A stretch of DNA of 64,000 nucleotides, from the NCBI GenBank assembly GCA_020851375.1, contig JADZCV010000028.1, positions 1-64,000 on the forward strand, in the 5' to 3' direction. This DNA comes from Nitrospirota bacterium. Lineage in GTDB: Bacteria > Nitrospirota > 9FT-COMBO-42-15 > HDB-SIOI813. Position numbers and translations under genes: made by a program. The notes beneath the pieces are model-generated. The model did no database searches, was not told the origin of the DNA, and saw nothing but the letters and a program-made list of their open reading frames with translations. Shown one piece after another: positions 42,391-52,198 of the stretch (the stretch's first letter is position 1; each line of letters begins with the position of its first letter).

Positions 42391-43385
42391 CTGCCTTGAA
42401 TTAACTCAAGACCCGTTGGGAGGAAGTGACCAATAAGCAATTTTTGTTTTAATATTTTTTTCGTACGAATCAAAACCTTGTAATACAACTTCAGGCATGT
42501 GGCCTTCCAATACAGTCCGGCTTTGTTCATCCCACCCCTTTCAGGCACGTTATAACCGAGTTCGCTCAAGCTCTTGCCAATAGCTATATTTAAGCATGTC
42601 AACTCATCCTCCGTAAGGTCTTTTCTCCAGCGTTCCACGGCCTTGCTTGAAATGCCGTCCATCTTTTCTCCAAACGCTGTATTTGCCTTTCTTAAAGAGC
42701 CCATGGATATGTCCTTAATCTTTTGCCTGTCAATTTTGACGTCAGCAAACTGATTTATCCGGGTTAAGACATCCTCTATATTGGAAATCAGGTCCTCGTA
42801 ACGAACCTCAAGATAATTAGATCCCAGTTTATTTCCCATGCGCCTGCCGTTCCTGACCGTAATCTCCCAATCAATTGCAGAAAATAACAATTGTTTCAAA
42901 GGGTCTTTGCTGCGAACTCCGATCCAACCCAATTTTCTACGGGAAAGGGCTACATCTCTTCCGTCACGGATGATATGAATAAACCTGGCATTGTCAAATG
43001 CTCTTGATAATTCTCTCATATGCCTTATGTGAGACGGAGTTTTCTCTGCCCATCGCTTCTTACCCTGTCTTTTTGCCATACTATCCATAAAAAAGCTGAG
43101 AAACTCGATGTAGTTATTACAATGATCTCGCGCCTGTTCCTGAAATTGTTCAATTTTCATTCCAGATCTTATAAATTGCTTTGATATGCCCCAATCCTTC
43201 ATGAATTTATGATAATTCCGCTCCCTTTTAAGGTTTCCGTATTTTATGGCACATTCATCCAGCAATTTTGTTTCAGCTTCATATAGCGGAAATTCTCCTG
43301 ATGAAAGCAAAATATTATACAATAACGTTGTACCAGACCTTGAGGTACCTACTACGAATATTGGAGAGTCTAACCTGTTTTCCAC
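42387..43385 (-). CDS. PAPS-dependent sulfotransferase
   Basis: This 332-residue sulfotransferase family protein has the 5'-phosphosulfate loop FVVGTSRSGTTLL (about 10-22) and the 3'-phosphate motif RFIHIIRDGRDVALSRR, the two PAPS-binding signatures. W-A-E-K-T-P lies between them, as in this family. It probably moves sulfate from PAPS to a sugar hydroxyl or to a surface protein. The start is GTG, overlapping the stop codon of cysC by one base, so the donor-making and donor-using enzymes are coupled. No membrane segment is evident, so sulfation would occur on the cytoplasmic face. Confidence 0.9.
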   Translation of the reverse strand: MENRLDSPIFVVGTSRSGTTLLYNILLSSGEFPLYEAETKLLDECAIKYGNLKRERNYHKFMKDWGISKQFIRSGMKIEQFQEQARDHCNNYIEFLSFFMDSMAKRQGKKRWAEKTPSHIRHMRELSRAFDNARFIHIIRDGRDVALSRRKLGWIGVRSKDPLKQLLFSAIDWEITVRNGRRMGNKLGSNYLEVRYEDLISNIEDVLTRINQFADVKIDRQKIKDISMGSLRKANTAFGEKMDGISSKAVERWRKDLTEDELTCLNIAIGKSLSELGYNVPERGGMNKAGLYWKATCLKLYYKVLIRTKKILKQKLLIGHFLPTGLELIQGR

Positions 43386-44017
43386 TATAAGGATTCCCCT
43401 TCTAAGCTACCTCTGTTATCAACTATCTTTTCCTTCAAAAGGTAGCGAATGATCACATCAACACATTCATCCAGCCCCATTTGATCCGTTTTCAAATGCA
43501 ATTCCGGATGTTCGGGCGCTTCATAGGGGGCTGACACGCCTGTAAACTCCGGTATTTCGCCACGTTTTGCTTTTGCATAAAGCCCCTTGACATCCCGTTT
43601 CTCACAGGTTTCAAGGCTACTGTCGCAATATATCTCAATAAAATTTCCCTTGCCTGCCAATGTCCTTACCCAGTCACGGTCTTTCATATATGGTGAAATA
43701 AATGCTGTCAGCGCCATGATTCCCGCTTCTACAAATAACTTCACCATTTCCCCGATTCTTCTGATATTCTCTTTGCGGTCTTCAGGTGAGAAACCCAGAT
43801 CAGAGCATAAACCATGCCTTACATTATCGCCATCAAAGACAAATGTACGGCATCCCATGTGGTAAAGACGTTCCTCCACAGCATGGGCCAACGTTGATTT
43901 TCCGGAACCAGAAAGTCCTGTAAACCACAAGGCTATTCCCCTGTGACCATTGAGCTTCTCCCGATGAACAGGGGTAATCGTCGCATGATGCCAGACTGTG
44001 TTTTTGTTTTTTTCCAT
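43385..44017 (-). CDS. cysC: Adenylyl-sulfate kinase (APS kinase)
   Basis: CysC phosphorylates adenylyl sulfate to give PAPS, the donor for sulfotransferases. The 210-residue length is typical. Walker A GLSGSGKST is at residues 34-42; DGDNVRHGL, ENIRRIGEM, AFISPY and GLYAKAKRGEIPEFTGV follow as in the family. Its place beside a sulfotransferase inside an EPS operon, with no sulfate-assimilation genes around, says it serves sulfation of the polysaccharide. GGAGG lies about 11 nt before the ATG. Confidence 0.95.
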   Translation of the reverse strand: MEKNKNTVWHHATITPVHREKLNGHRGIALWFTGLSGSGKSTLAHAVEERLYHMGCRTFVFDGDNVRHGLCSDLGFSPEDRKENIRRIGEMVKLFVEAGIMALTAFISPYMKDRDWVRTLAGKGNFIEIYCDSSLETCEKRDVKGLYAKAKRGEIPEFTGVSAPYEAPEHPELHLKTDQMGLDECVDVIIRYLLKEKIVDNRGSLEGESL

Positions 44018-44057
44018 ACGTTAAATTTCCTCCATATTATACTGCCTCATGGTTGTT

Positions 44058-45215
44058 TTAAAATCTCCTCTCATAGGGTGTCACTCTGACATTTATAAAG
44101 ACATTATCCCTTGTAAGGTCCGTTCCAAGGGTTCGATGGGCCGTTTGCTCAAAGTGAGAATACCCTGCATTGACAGTCGTGCCAGCAGAGAGCCGCCATC
44201 CGCCGCTGAAACCAACCCTGTAAGAGGTTATATCAACAACATCTATCGGTTTTGTATTGTTCTGATAATAAGTCCCAAACACAGAAATATTAAATGAATT
44301 GGTAGGTGAGTAATTCCAGGCAAGCGAAAATGTTTCACTGAGATTCAATAGATTAGTTAACCCCATTGTGTGAGTTGTGGTTCTTGTGTATCCGGCACTG
44401 ACAGAAGACGATTCAAATGATTTTCTTAGCTCTGTATTTGCCACCCAGTCGTAAGATTCATTGACCGAGGGTGCATAAACAGCGCCCACGGATAAATCCA
44501 AATTCAGAAATGGAGAGAAGTCTTTGGAAAAACCGAACAATAGAAAATGATTTTCCAGTTGTGTCGTGCCATCGGATGTAAAAAAGAGATGCGTTGCATA
44601 CGTATATCTTGAAGTTAGTGACGTACTGTCAGTAATGCGATAATTTCCGGAGATTCCTGCTGAGTCGCTTCTGCTGTCAACGGATATGCTATTTTCAAAT
44701 TGCATCATGCTGTCCGACAAATTCAGAGACCAGGAAGCCCGTTGTGTAATCTGATGATTCACCTGAAGAGACGTTGTATTGGACCATAGACCATCATTCG
44801 AACGTTGTATGCCTGTCAGGGCAGACTCTAATAAAGATTCTCTTTCATAGCTAATCGCTTCATTAGCCTCCAGCGACCATTTCCTGGTAAGTAATGCATT
44901 CAAACCAAGGGTTGCATAATGATTCACACTGTTAATATCCGTATTTTTATAATGAAAAGAGGCCATGGCCCTGTAGAATCCGTCAAGGGTCCACTTTCCC
45001 CGCTCATTGAGAACCTGTAATTGAGGAGAAAGGAAGATAATAACATCGTCATTCATCGTTTCGTTATTGGCTGCTACAGTCGCATTGTTATCGTATCTAA
45101 GTTCAGCAGAAATTGCATGTCTAACAATAACGTCTGCCCTGCATACCGAGCCATACCCACATAAGGCCACAATAATAAAAAAAATAGTTGAGATTATTTT
45201 AACTCTATAGGACAC
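44058..45215 (-). CDS. PEP-CTERM-associated outer-membrane beta-barrel protein
   Basis: This 385-residue protein has a signal peptide (VKIISTIFFIIVALCGYGSV..RA) and then alternating amphipathic strands throughout (for example SLEANEAISYERESL, SAGISGNYRITDSTS, SVSAGYTRTTTH), ending in ...TPYERRF with the C-terminal Phe typical of outer-membrane proteins. It matches the exosortase-associated barrel family (pepcterm hypothetical 1), a candidate outer-membrane pore or partner for EPS export. It lies 13 nt after the polymerase gene. Confidence 0.85.
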   Translation of the reverse strand: MSYRVKIISTIFFIIVALCGYGSVCRADVIVRHAISAELRYDNNATVAANNETMNDDVIIFLSPQLQVLNERGKWTLDGFYRAMASFHYKNTDINSVNHYATLGLNALLTRKWSLEANEAISYERESLLESALTGIQRSNDGLWSNTTSLQVNHQITQRASWSLNLSDSMMQFENSISVDSRSDSAGISGNYRITDSTSLTSRYTYATHLFFTSDGTTQLENHFLLFGFSKDFSPFLNLDLSVGAVYAPSVNESYDWVANTELRKSFESSSVSAGYTRTTTHTMGLTNLLNLSETFSLAWNYSPTNSFNISVFGTYYQNNTKPIDVVDITSYRVGFSGGWRLSAGTTVNAGYSHFEQTAHRTLGTDLTRDNVFINVRVTPYERRF

Positions 45216-45228
45216 AGCCCTTCCTTTT

Positions 45229-46557
45229 TCAAACGACAGATTTCTGTTTGATGAATAAATTATCCGGCATATGGTTTTCCAGCGTCATTAAAATCCCCCG
45301 GTCTACAAATCCCCACAAAATCCAGAAATACCCCCCCAATACAAAATAGGACCACCGGTCACCAAATACGTTTGCAATCATGCAGGCAATAATGGTGCCC
45401 ATGAAACCAAATCCGAGCCCCTGGTGAAACGTAGTTGTTCCTGTCCTGTACAAACGCCAGCCGCTGCGCATAGCCATCATAAGAATGATCAATAATAAAA
45501 TAAGCCCGATAACACCTTGCTCAGACAGTGTCTTCATATAAAAATTATGCGTGTCCGTGAGTTCTCCTTCAGGCACCGTAAACCCGAAACCACCGAATCC
45601 GATTCCGAAGACCGGATTCTGCTCAAACAAACCATATGCATGTTCCCATAAATTAAACCGGTGAGATGCAGAACCTTCAAGCTCTCCGGACGCAGTCTCC
45701 GTCATCATGATTCGATCCGCTACAGAAGAAGGCAAGACCGTGGTCCATGCCAGCAGAATAACAGCAACACCAATCAACAGAGTCCTTTTTTTGAAGATTC
45801 CGAAAAATGTAACCGTGCCCAAGGCTGCTGCATATGCCCCTCTTGAGTAAGAAAAGAAAAGCGGATGAAGGCCAAATAATGCCGTAACAAGAAACAACAC
45901 GTTCCTCCACCTGTCCTTGTCAAAGAGAATAATACCGACAAGAACAGCACAATATTCGGCAATAAAGGCTCCGAGATGATTCGGACCTAAACCGACCGTT
46001 TCAAAGGGGCCACCAACCCTTTTATCGAACTGAAAGGATACACCGCCTGTAAAATTACGGTAGCTTCTGACAGAAATCAATAAAATAACGAGGGACATTA
46101 ATAAGATAGCGGTTTTCTGATGCTTTTCATCTTTAATGACGTTCAAAGCCAGAATATACAAAAAGATCATCTGCGCATAATTTTTCCAATCAATAAATAA
46201 TATATTCTCCATGCTTAAAGGTGCTGGGAGTGAAAATCGAAGGCTGCTGTTCCACACGGAGATGTAACTGATTAAAATAAAAAGGATTATGACCAAGGAG
46301 GCGCGCGTCCCTGCGAAACCCTTCTTTTGAATAATAATCCCAAGGAAAATTGCCAAAAACAATAAATCCATAAAATCTTTTCCCAGAGGATAGTCGAACA
46401 ATTTGTACCAGATGTTGGGTTGAGGAATAAGTAAAATCATCAGGAAAAATCCCCACTCAACCCTTTTGAAAACAGTGGCAATCATAATAAGGATTCCACC
46501 AATATAAACAAAGAGCGGAAGTGCAAGCCTGAGAAAATATTTGAATGCAGTCAGCAT
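45229..46557 (-). CDS. O-antigen ligase/polymerase family protein (Wzy-like), exosortase-associated
   Basis: This 442-residue integral membrane protein has about 11-12 TM segments and a long periplasmic loop containing ASHRFNLWEHAYGLFEQNPVFGIGFGGFG and TDTHNFYMKTLSEQG, the Wzy_C signature with its Arg and His residues. It should polymerise EPS repeats (Wzy) in the periplasm, or ligate glycan as in the XrtA-associated O-glycosylation ligase family. It is followed by the barrel gene and preceded by the flippase. Confidence 0.9.
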   Translation of the reverse strand: MLTAFKYFLRLALPLFVYIGGILIMIATVFKRVEWGFFLMILLIPQPNIWYKLFDYPLGKDFMDLLFLAIFLGIIIQKKGFAGTRASLVIILFILISYISVWNSSLRFSLPAPLSMENILFIDWKNYAQMIFLYILALNVIKDEKHQKTAILLMSLVILLISVRSYRNFTGGVSFQFDKRVGGPFETVGLGPNHLGAFIAEYCAVLVGIILFDKDRWRNVLFLVTALFGLHPLFFSYSRGAYAAALGTVTFFGIFKKRTLLIGVAVILLAWTTVLPSSVADRIMMTETASGELEGSASHRFNLWEHAYGLFEQNPVFGIGFGGFGFTVPEGELTDTHNFYMKTLSEQGVIGLILLLIILMMAMRSGWRLYRTGTTTFHQGLGFGFMGTIIACMIANVFGDRWSYFVLGGYFWILWGFVDRGILMTLENHMPDNLFIKQKSVV

Positions 46558-46582
46558 CGGTAAATGAAGGTCAGAAAACTGA

Positions 46583-48043
46583 TTATTTTAGCGGAAGCAT
46601 GCTCAATACTTTTAGACGGATATCTTTTTCTATAAAGAACACACCGAATGAAATAATTAATAAACCTGCCGCAACTTTAACAAAAAGATTAATCCATACT
46701 TCGTCTATGACGATCTGCCGAACGACAAGAAACATCACTGCAGACAGCGCCAGATGATACGCAATCGGCTTTAAATTTACCCTAATAGTCAGATGGTTAT
46801 GAGAAAACATATACGTCAGTGCAGAGGATAACATGCAAGCTGCCAGCGTAGCCACGGCGGATCCCATAATCCCATAGACCGGCAAGAGGAATAAATTCAG
46901 GATGATATTCACTATGACCGCAGTTAACATGATTGCCAGAATAACCCTGGTTTTTTTGCCAAGGTACAGCCCGGCATTCAGTATGTTATTCATCCCCAGA
47001 AAAAATGACCCGAACAATATTATGGGAGAGAACTGAGCTGCCTCGAGATACCTTTTCGAAGCAAGGGTAACCAGAAGGTCCCGCGAGACTAACGTATAAC
47101 CAATACAAATGGGTATAATCGCAACCAGCAGGTAATGCATACACTTGCTCAGGAACTCTTCTGTCCTCTCTCTTCCTTCTTTTTGGTAAAGGGCCACATA
47201 GATGGGTACCACAGCATAAGACAGGGAAAACATCATCATGTCGCTTATATATGAGGCAACGTTATATCCCACAGAATATATACCAAGATCATCAACGCCC
47301 TGATAGGCGGCTATCAGGTATCGGTCTGCATAGGACAAAAGGAGATAGGATAATTCCGTAATAAGCAGAGGCAACCCAAATTTAACCAGACTCATGGCAA
47401 GACTTCCGGATACCTTGCTCAGAACTATTTTATAATGCGTAAAAAACCAATAGAACAAGATAATGGATACAAACAATTCGGATAACACCAGCCCGATAAA
47501 GTATCCATAGAATGCTCCAATGATGTAAAGGAGCAACAGCAGGGAACAGACGACAGCCGTTATTTTCCCAAGCAGATTGATAAAATTGAAAAAGATCGTC
47601 CTCCCTGTGACCCGCAGGATATTAAGAATAATAACATTCAATGGACGCAATAAGAAATAACCTGACATTATCATGAAACAGACAACATACTTAATGTCCA
47701 CATTTAAAAACTTGCGAACTGTCAGGAAAATAACAATGTACAAGAAAACAGTTGATAATGAGAATACAAGGCCTCTTATAACTACGGTTGATGAAAATAT
47801 ATCCCGTTCTTCAGGTGTACTATCATATTCTTTATAAAATCTGACAATTCCATCGGATAATCCGGCCTTGGCAATGGCAACGACTACAAACATGGTTGTT
47901 GTCACAAGGCCCAGCATCCCGTACTCTTCCCGGGAGAGAATTCTGGTCAGTATAGGAAAGCTTGCAAGTCCGACCAATAATGACAAAGCCTGCCCGGTAA
48001 GGAAATGGCTGTAGTGGAAGAAAAATGTTTTTACTGATGACAT
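46583..48043 (-). CDS. Wzx-type polysaccharide flippase
   Basis: This 486-residue MOP-superfamily flippase has 12-14 TM helices, starting with the usual SHFLTGQALSLLVGLASFPI and ILSREEYGMLGLVTT. It moves the undecaprenyl-linked repeat across the inner membrane for Wzy. Charged residues inside the first helices and the GLPLLITELSYLLLSYADRY segment are typical of the family. There is a 25-nt gap to the polymerase downstream. Confidence 0.93.
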   Translation of the reverse strand: MSSVKTFFFHYSHFLTGQALSLLVGLASFPILTRILSREEYGMLGLVTTTMFVVVAIAKAGLSDGIVRFYKEYDSTPEERDIFSSTVVIRGLVFSLSTVFLYIVIFLTVRKFLNVDIKYVVCFMIMSGYFLLRPLNVIILNILRVTGRTIFFNFINLLGKITAVVCSLLLLLYIIGAFYGYFIGLVLSELFVSIILFYWFFTHYKIVLSKVSGSLAMSLVKFGLPLLITELSYLLLSYADRYLIAAYQGVDDLGIYSVGYNVASYISDMMMFSLSYAVVPIYVALYQKEGRERTEEFLSKCMHYLLVAIIPICIGYTLVSRDLLVTLASKRYLEAAQFSPIILFGSFFLGMNNILNAGLYLGKKTRVILAIMLTAVIVNIILNLFLLPVYGIMGSAVATLAACMLSSALTYMFSHNHLTIRVNLKPIAYHLALSAVMFLVVRQIVIDEVWINLFVKVAAGLLIISFGVFFIEKDIRLKVLSMLPLK

Positions 48044-48056
48044 AATCTACTTCACA

Positions 48057-49112
48057 TTAAACTTCTTTGTCCCTGTGAGTTAAATACCATTTGTGTCCAT
48101 CAAAAAGAGAAGACGCCTCTACGGTGTTCTCATTCTGCTTTATCATCAGCTTTTTATTGTTGGAACGTTTTATAAAACCAAATAGGGATAACTGAAATCC
48201 TGATAAATTATTTCTGTCCATTTTCAGTGTAATCGAAGAAAGTTTCTCATCTTGTTTTGCAACTCTCAGGAAATGATACAAAAGACAGGTCCCGTAATCT
48301 TTCCCATGGAGACTCGCAATATCCTCAATAAATAATTTATCTTTGTCAGTATAAAATACAATATAACCGCATAGTTTATGATGTCTTAATAATGTAAATA
48401 TCCGGTATTTTAAAAGAGGATGCTCTGAATATCTCCACCTGAGATATTCGCTGTTTCTCAGCCCGATGATGATATCTGCCTTATTGATGTTGTTCCAAAG
48501 CTCATCAAACCTCTCGTCAAAATCAGAAACGAATTCTCCGCTGTATTCTGAAGATGGCCTGAGATAGGTCTCAAGGTATATTAACTTAAGGGCATGGTTG
48601 AGCGGGTGGGAAATTACTTTTAAAAGAACGGGCGATTTTAAAAGACGTTTAAACTGATGTTCAAGGTCAAGTATTTTGACATATCGCTCCAGCCTTGACA
48701 CCGTTTGCCATTTCGCCTTTTGTAATGGTCTTGCGGCATCTTCATTAGGTAAAACGATACATGCGTCAAAATCATTCATCTCCCCCAATCCCGATAAATA
48801 ATGAAACATCTTCCGGGCTATACCCTGACCACGACATTCTCTTGAAACGGAAATATCGCCAAGCACCCCAATGGGGCACAACCGATTATTTATCATATAA
48901 TAATCGGGAACTACTGAAAGAGAACCTACTTTTCGTCCCTGAGCTGTCTCTGCCCAAACGATAATCGGCTTTAACTGCTTACATGGCCTGTTTAGGTATC
49001 GCCAGTCAAAATAGGTCTCGGATTGTATTATCTCCCGGTTTGCATTCCTGAATGCGATAAAATCATATTTACTTTTTTCATAAGATGTACTTAAAAATGT
49101 GATGTCAGCCAT
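48057..49112 (-). CDS. GNAT-family N-acetyltransferase
   Basis: This 352-residue protein has an N-terminal GNAT domain: GDISVSRECRGQGIARKMFHYL carries the acetyl-CoA-binding R/Q-x-x-G-x-G/A pattern. A second, diverged GNAT-like half follows (WRYSEHPLLKYRIFTLL, YTDKDKLFIEDIA). It probably acylates an amino sugar of the EPS. The ATG at 49112 is chosen because it leaves only an 8-nt overlap with the upstream glycosyltransferase; the open frame begins 15 codons earlier. Confidence 0.85.
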   Translation of the reverse strand: MADITFLSTSYEKSKYDFIAFRNANREIIQSETYFDWRYLNRPCKQLKPIIVWAETAQGRKVGSLSVVPDYYMINNRLCPIGVLGDISVSRECRGQGIARKMFHYLSGLGEMNDFDACIVLPNEDAARPLQKAKWQTVSRLERYVKILDLEHQFKRLLKSPVLLKVISHPLNHALKLIYLETYLRPSSEYSGEFVSDFDERFDELWNNINKADIIIGLRNSEYLRWRYSEHPLLKYRIFTLLRHHKLCGYIVFYTDKDKLFIEDIASLHGKDYGTCLLYHFLRVAKQDEKLSSITLKMDRNNLSGFQLSLFGFIKRSNNKKLMIKQNENTVEASSLFDGHKWYLTHRDKEV

Positions 49113-50235
49113 CTGCAAGTCTCTGATAGAGTTTCTGATAAGAGTAAAGCATAACATCCAAACTCATTTCATTTCTGATTTTCTCACGTGCCTTTGTTCC
49201 TAATTTTTCCATAGTCATTTCATCATTCAACAATTTTAATATATGCCGGGCCAGCGTCTGATAGTCATCAAGAGCAAAGGTATACCCATGAATGTCATGA
49301 ATGATCAGATCCGGATTTCCTCCACTTTTAGAAACAACACATGGAATTCCGGCGGCCATATATTCCATTATGGCATTGGAAAGTCCCTCGGCTTCGGAAC
49401 AATTGACTCCGATTTCCATAATAGAAAGATAGGGAATTATCTCCTTTTGTTGACCGACAAAACGGAGATATGGAAGAATCTGCAATGAAGCAGCAAGGTT
49501 CCTTGTATTCTCTTGCGATGGTCCGGAGCCAACAAGAATAAAGATTACATCATTTCGATGTTTTAATACCTCGTTTGCCGCCTTAACAAAAGTCTCATGG
49601 TGTTTCATAGGTCTAAAGTTGGCTACAATTCCAACAACTTTATGATTCTCCGGAATATTCAATTGTGATTTCAAATGATTGTCCCTTTTGATACCTTTAA
49701 ACAGATCTGCGTCTATGCCATTATAAATAACCTCTACTCGCTCATCCGGGATACCCTCTCTCTCAAGTGTTAATCTCTTAACCATATTGGAATTGGCAAT
49801 TACTCTTTTAACAAATCTGTTTGCAATCTTAGTGGAAAACAGATAACTGCCATTCATCCACTCGCCGTAGTCCCGTCTGCTTGAAATAATATTCCTGACA
49901 CCTGCCAGTCTTGCTGCAAGAACACCCACGATATTACTAACAGGGAAGAACGTATGAAGGATATCAGGCCTGTCATCCCTGAAAAAACTTACAAGCCTCA
50001 GAAAGTTCATATAGGAGTAAGGCTTTTTAAATTGCCTTATTTCGAAGATACGCGAACTGCAATCTAAAGAGGACCCATTGGCCTTAAACCATGGATGATC
50101 AGCCAAACAAATAAGTTGCACCTGAAATATTTTCTTGTCCAGACCATTGATCATTTTTATAAGCTGATTTTCCGTACCTGCCAGGTCTGTATCTAATATA
50201 TCAATCATGTATGTAATCTTTATGGGCACTTTCAT
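49105..50235 (-). CDS. Glycosyltransferase family 4 protein (c)
   Basis: This 376-residue GT-B enzyme has the N-terminal GTENQLIKMINGLD motif, IVANFRPMKHHETFVKAANE, FILVGSGPSQE and the E-x7-E motif EGLSNAIME followed by YMAAGIPCVVSKSGGNPD. It is a retaining sugar transferase for the EPS repeat. It lies between the formyltransferase gene (19-nt gap) and the GNAT gene (overlap). Confidence 0.93.
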   Translation of the reverse strand: MKVPIKITYMIDILDTDLAGTENQLIKMINGLDKKIFQVQLICLADHPWFKANGSSLDCSSRIFEIRQFKKPYSYMNFLRLVSFFRDDRPDILHTFFPVSNIVGVLAARLAGVRNIISSRRDYGEWMNGSYLFSTKIANRFVKRVIANSNMVKRLTLEREGIPDERVEVIYNGIDADLFKGIKRDNHLKSQLNIPENHKVVGIVANFRPMKHHETFVKAANEVLKHRNDVIFILVGSGPSQENTRNLAASLQILPYLRFVGQQKEIIPYLSIMEIGVNCSEAEGLSNAIMEYMAAGIPCVVSKSGGNPDLIIHDIHGYTFALDDYQTLARHILKLLNDEMTMEKLGTKAREKIRNEMSLDVMLYSYQKLYQRLADG

Positions 50236-50254
50236 CTTTAAGAAAACGGCGGCT

Positions 50255-51049
50255 TCAGATCAACCGGTAGCCTCTTTTTTTGAATTCCAGCACATCTTTT
50301 TTGGTCGGGAATGTGAAGTAGGTTGCTTCTGTTGAAAGATTGGGTATAGATTTTAATGTTTTATTTTTTATACCCTTGATTGCCTCAATCATCAGCCGTC
50401 CGCCGAATCTTTTCGTTCTCCGGATAACGGAATCCAGGCTTTCCCCGGGTAGTAGCAGCGTCTCTTGTTGTAAAAGGATATCGCCGTCATCAATTCCAGG
50501 GTTAATGCGGTGTATGGTTGTCCCGACTGCTTTTTCGCCGTGAAACATTTGCCAGAAATTGGGGAGCATCCCCCGGTATTTTGGAAGTTTCGCATTGTGG
50601 ATATTGATGCATCCATCTTTGGGTATTTTGATCAGGCCTTCTTTGAAAATCTGTGGCGCTGCCACTGAGATTATCAGGTCAAGATCCATCTTACGAAGAT
50701 CGTTAAGGAAGTCTCCGGCATTAATATTACTGCACGTCTTTACAGGAATTCTATAGTAACGACATACCTGAGAAATGGAATAAAACCGCTTTAGAGACAT
50801 TATGTTTGATAGACGGTCTCCGGCTTTATAATAAACATATCTTAGGCTCATCCTCACAAAATCCGCCAGACCGTAGAAGTCATACATCTGTTTTATGAGA
50901 TTATTAATACTCTTTTTCCCCATTGTTGGGGCAATGACAACACCTTTGACATCTTCTATAGGAGTATAATCTTTGAAGAACTCTTCAAAAAACAGACGTA
51001 CATAGAAGGGGTCTTCCTGGGTAATAAACAGGATATTAAACGGCTTCAT
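50255..51049 (-). CDS. Sugar N-formyltransferase family protein
   Basis: This 264-residue protein has the formyl-transferase core: INIHNAKLPKYRGMLPNFW (catalytic Asn and His), then TTIHRINPGIDDGDILLQQ (catalytic Asp). These are the N/H/D residues that use N10-formyl-THF to formylate an amine. In an EPS cluster the acceptor is most likely a nucleotide-linked amino sugar (inference). The ATG at 51049 overlaps the stop of the GT2 gene (ATGA), which settles the start. Confidence 0.88.
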   Translation of the reverse strand: MKPFNILFITQEDPFYVRLFFEEFFKDYTPIEDVKGVVIAPTMGKKSINNLIKQMYDFYGLADFVRMSLRYVYYKAGDRLSNIMSLKRFYSISQVCRYYRIPVKTCSNINAGDFLNDLRKMDLDLIISVAAPQIFKEGLIKIPKDGCINIHNAKLPKYRGMLPNFWQMFHGEKAVGTTIHRINPGIDDGDILLQQETLLLPGESLDSVIRRTKRFGGRLMIEAIKGIKNKTLKSIPNLSTEATYFTFPTKKDVLEFKKRGYRLI

Positions 51050-52191
51050 TTTCGAAGGGTTTCCCATGTGACCGCTTTGTAACCTCTTAAGGTCTTATAG
51101 AGTGAAATAACTGAGGCTATATTGACTGTAGAAAAATACAGGGGGACCGAGACAAACTTAAGTTTAATATTCCATCTTTCCCCGACCCAGCCCACAAAAG
51201 CCATTCCATAAAAGGCAATTTGCAGTATGAAGATTATTTTGTAGAAGGGGTTGCTCAATAGAAAGAGATTTGACAGGAAAATAACTACGAGGAATAACGG
51301 AATTAACCACCGTAGCAACTTGTGGGAAATCAGTTGAAAAGAGACAAATCCATATCTAAGAGGATTGAACAGCTTTTTCATGTATAACATGCCACGCATA
51401 CCTCTTGATATGACCCGGATCCGCATATAGAACTCTTCGGCAGCCTTTTCCGTAGTCTCCTCGTGGGCGATTGCATTCGGCTCAAATGCGATTCGATATC
51501 CCTTTTCCAATATTTTCAGCGGTTCAACCAGATCACTGATAATATCGGGTGGAAGGGGTTCATACAATGTGCGTCTGACGGAATAGATACAACCGCAGCA
51601 GCCTGTGATGGTACTGATCCTTGTCTGGCAACTTTTGATAAGGTTCTCGTACTTCCAGAACAGGATGTTGCCGATGCCGATAGATGCCCCTGTGGGATTA
51701 TAGTATTCATACCTGCCGCTGACGGCCCCTACGGTGGGGTCGGCATAATTTCGCGCTATATTTTTTACGGCATTCCGGTCAAACTTAGTCGTGGCATCGG
51801 AAAAAATAATAATCTCTCCCTTCACCATTTTGACCGCCTGATTTTGCGTCCCCGTCTTACCAACCCGGCCTTCTACCCGTATCAACCTTACCCCATGAGA
51901 AGAGAACTGCCTCACTATTTCATCCGTCCGGTCCGTGGAACCATCCGATGCTACAACGACTTCAAGTTTATCCTTCGGATAATTTTGAGCAAGCGTATCC
52001 CTGAGTTTGTCAGCTATGTTTTTCTCCTCATTGTATGCTGTGATAAGGAACGTCACCCGGGGCTCGTATTTCCCGCTTTTAACTGCGTTGTTAAACACCC
52101 GTGAAAGAAGCATGATAAAGAGTGAATATCCGACATATGTATAAAATATGATAAATGCGGTTGCCCAGAACATGATCTTGGCTATGGTCAC
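51046..52191 (-). CDS. Membrane glycosyltransferase family 2 protein
   Basis: This 381-residue GT-A enzyme has an N-terminal TM helix (IMFWATAFIIFYTYVGYSLF), the catalytic domain with TFLITAYNEEKNIADKL, VVVASDGSTDRTDEI and the DxD-equivalent IIFSDATTKFD, then CGCIYSVRR and DLVEPLKILEKGYR. Two or three C-terminal TM helices follow (WLIPLFLVVIFLSNLFLL and after). It resembles BcsA/IcaA-type processive or chain-building transferases. It is coupled to the formyltransferase gene by a 4-nt overlap. Confidence 0.92.
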   Translation of the reverse strand: MTIAKIMFWATAFIIFYTYVGYSLFIMLLSRVFNNAVKSGKYEPRVTFLITAYNEEKNIADKLRDTLAQNYPKDKLEVVVASDGSTDRTDEIVRQFSSHGVRLIRVEGRVGKTGTQNQAVKMVKGEIIIFSDATTKFDRNAVKNIARNYADPTVGAVSGRYEYYNPTGASIGIGNILFWKYENLIKSCQTRISTITGCCGCIYSVRRTLYEPLPPDIISDLVEPLKILEKGYRIAFEPNAIAHEETTEKAAEEFYMRIRVISRGMRGMLYMKKLFNPLRYGFVSFQLISHKLLRWLIPLFLVVIFLSNLFLLSNPFYKIIFILQIAFYGMAFVGWVGERWNIKLKFVSVPLYFSTVNIASVISLYKTLRGYKAVTWETLRK

Positions 52192-52198
52192 TTTTCCC

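Noticed and set aside
51463-52104. 213-codon open frame on the plus strand
   Set aside because: It lies wholly inside the well-supported GT2 gene on the other strand, has no family resemblance and an odd composition.
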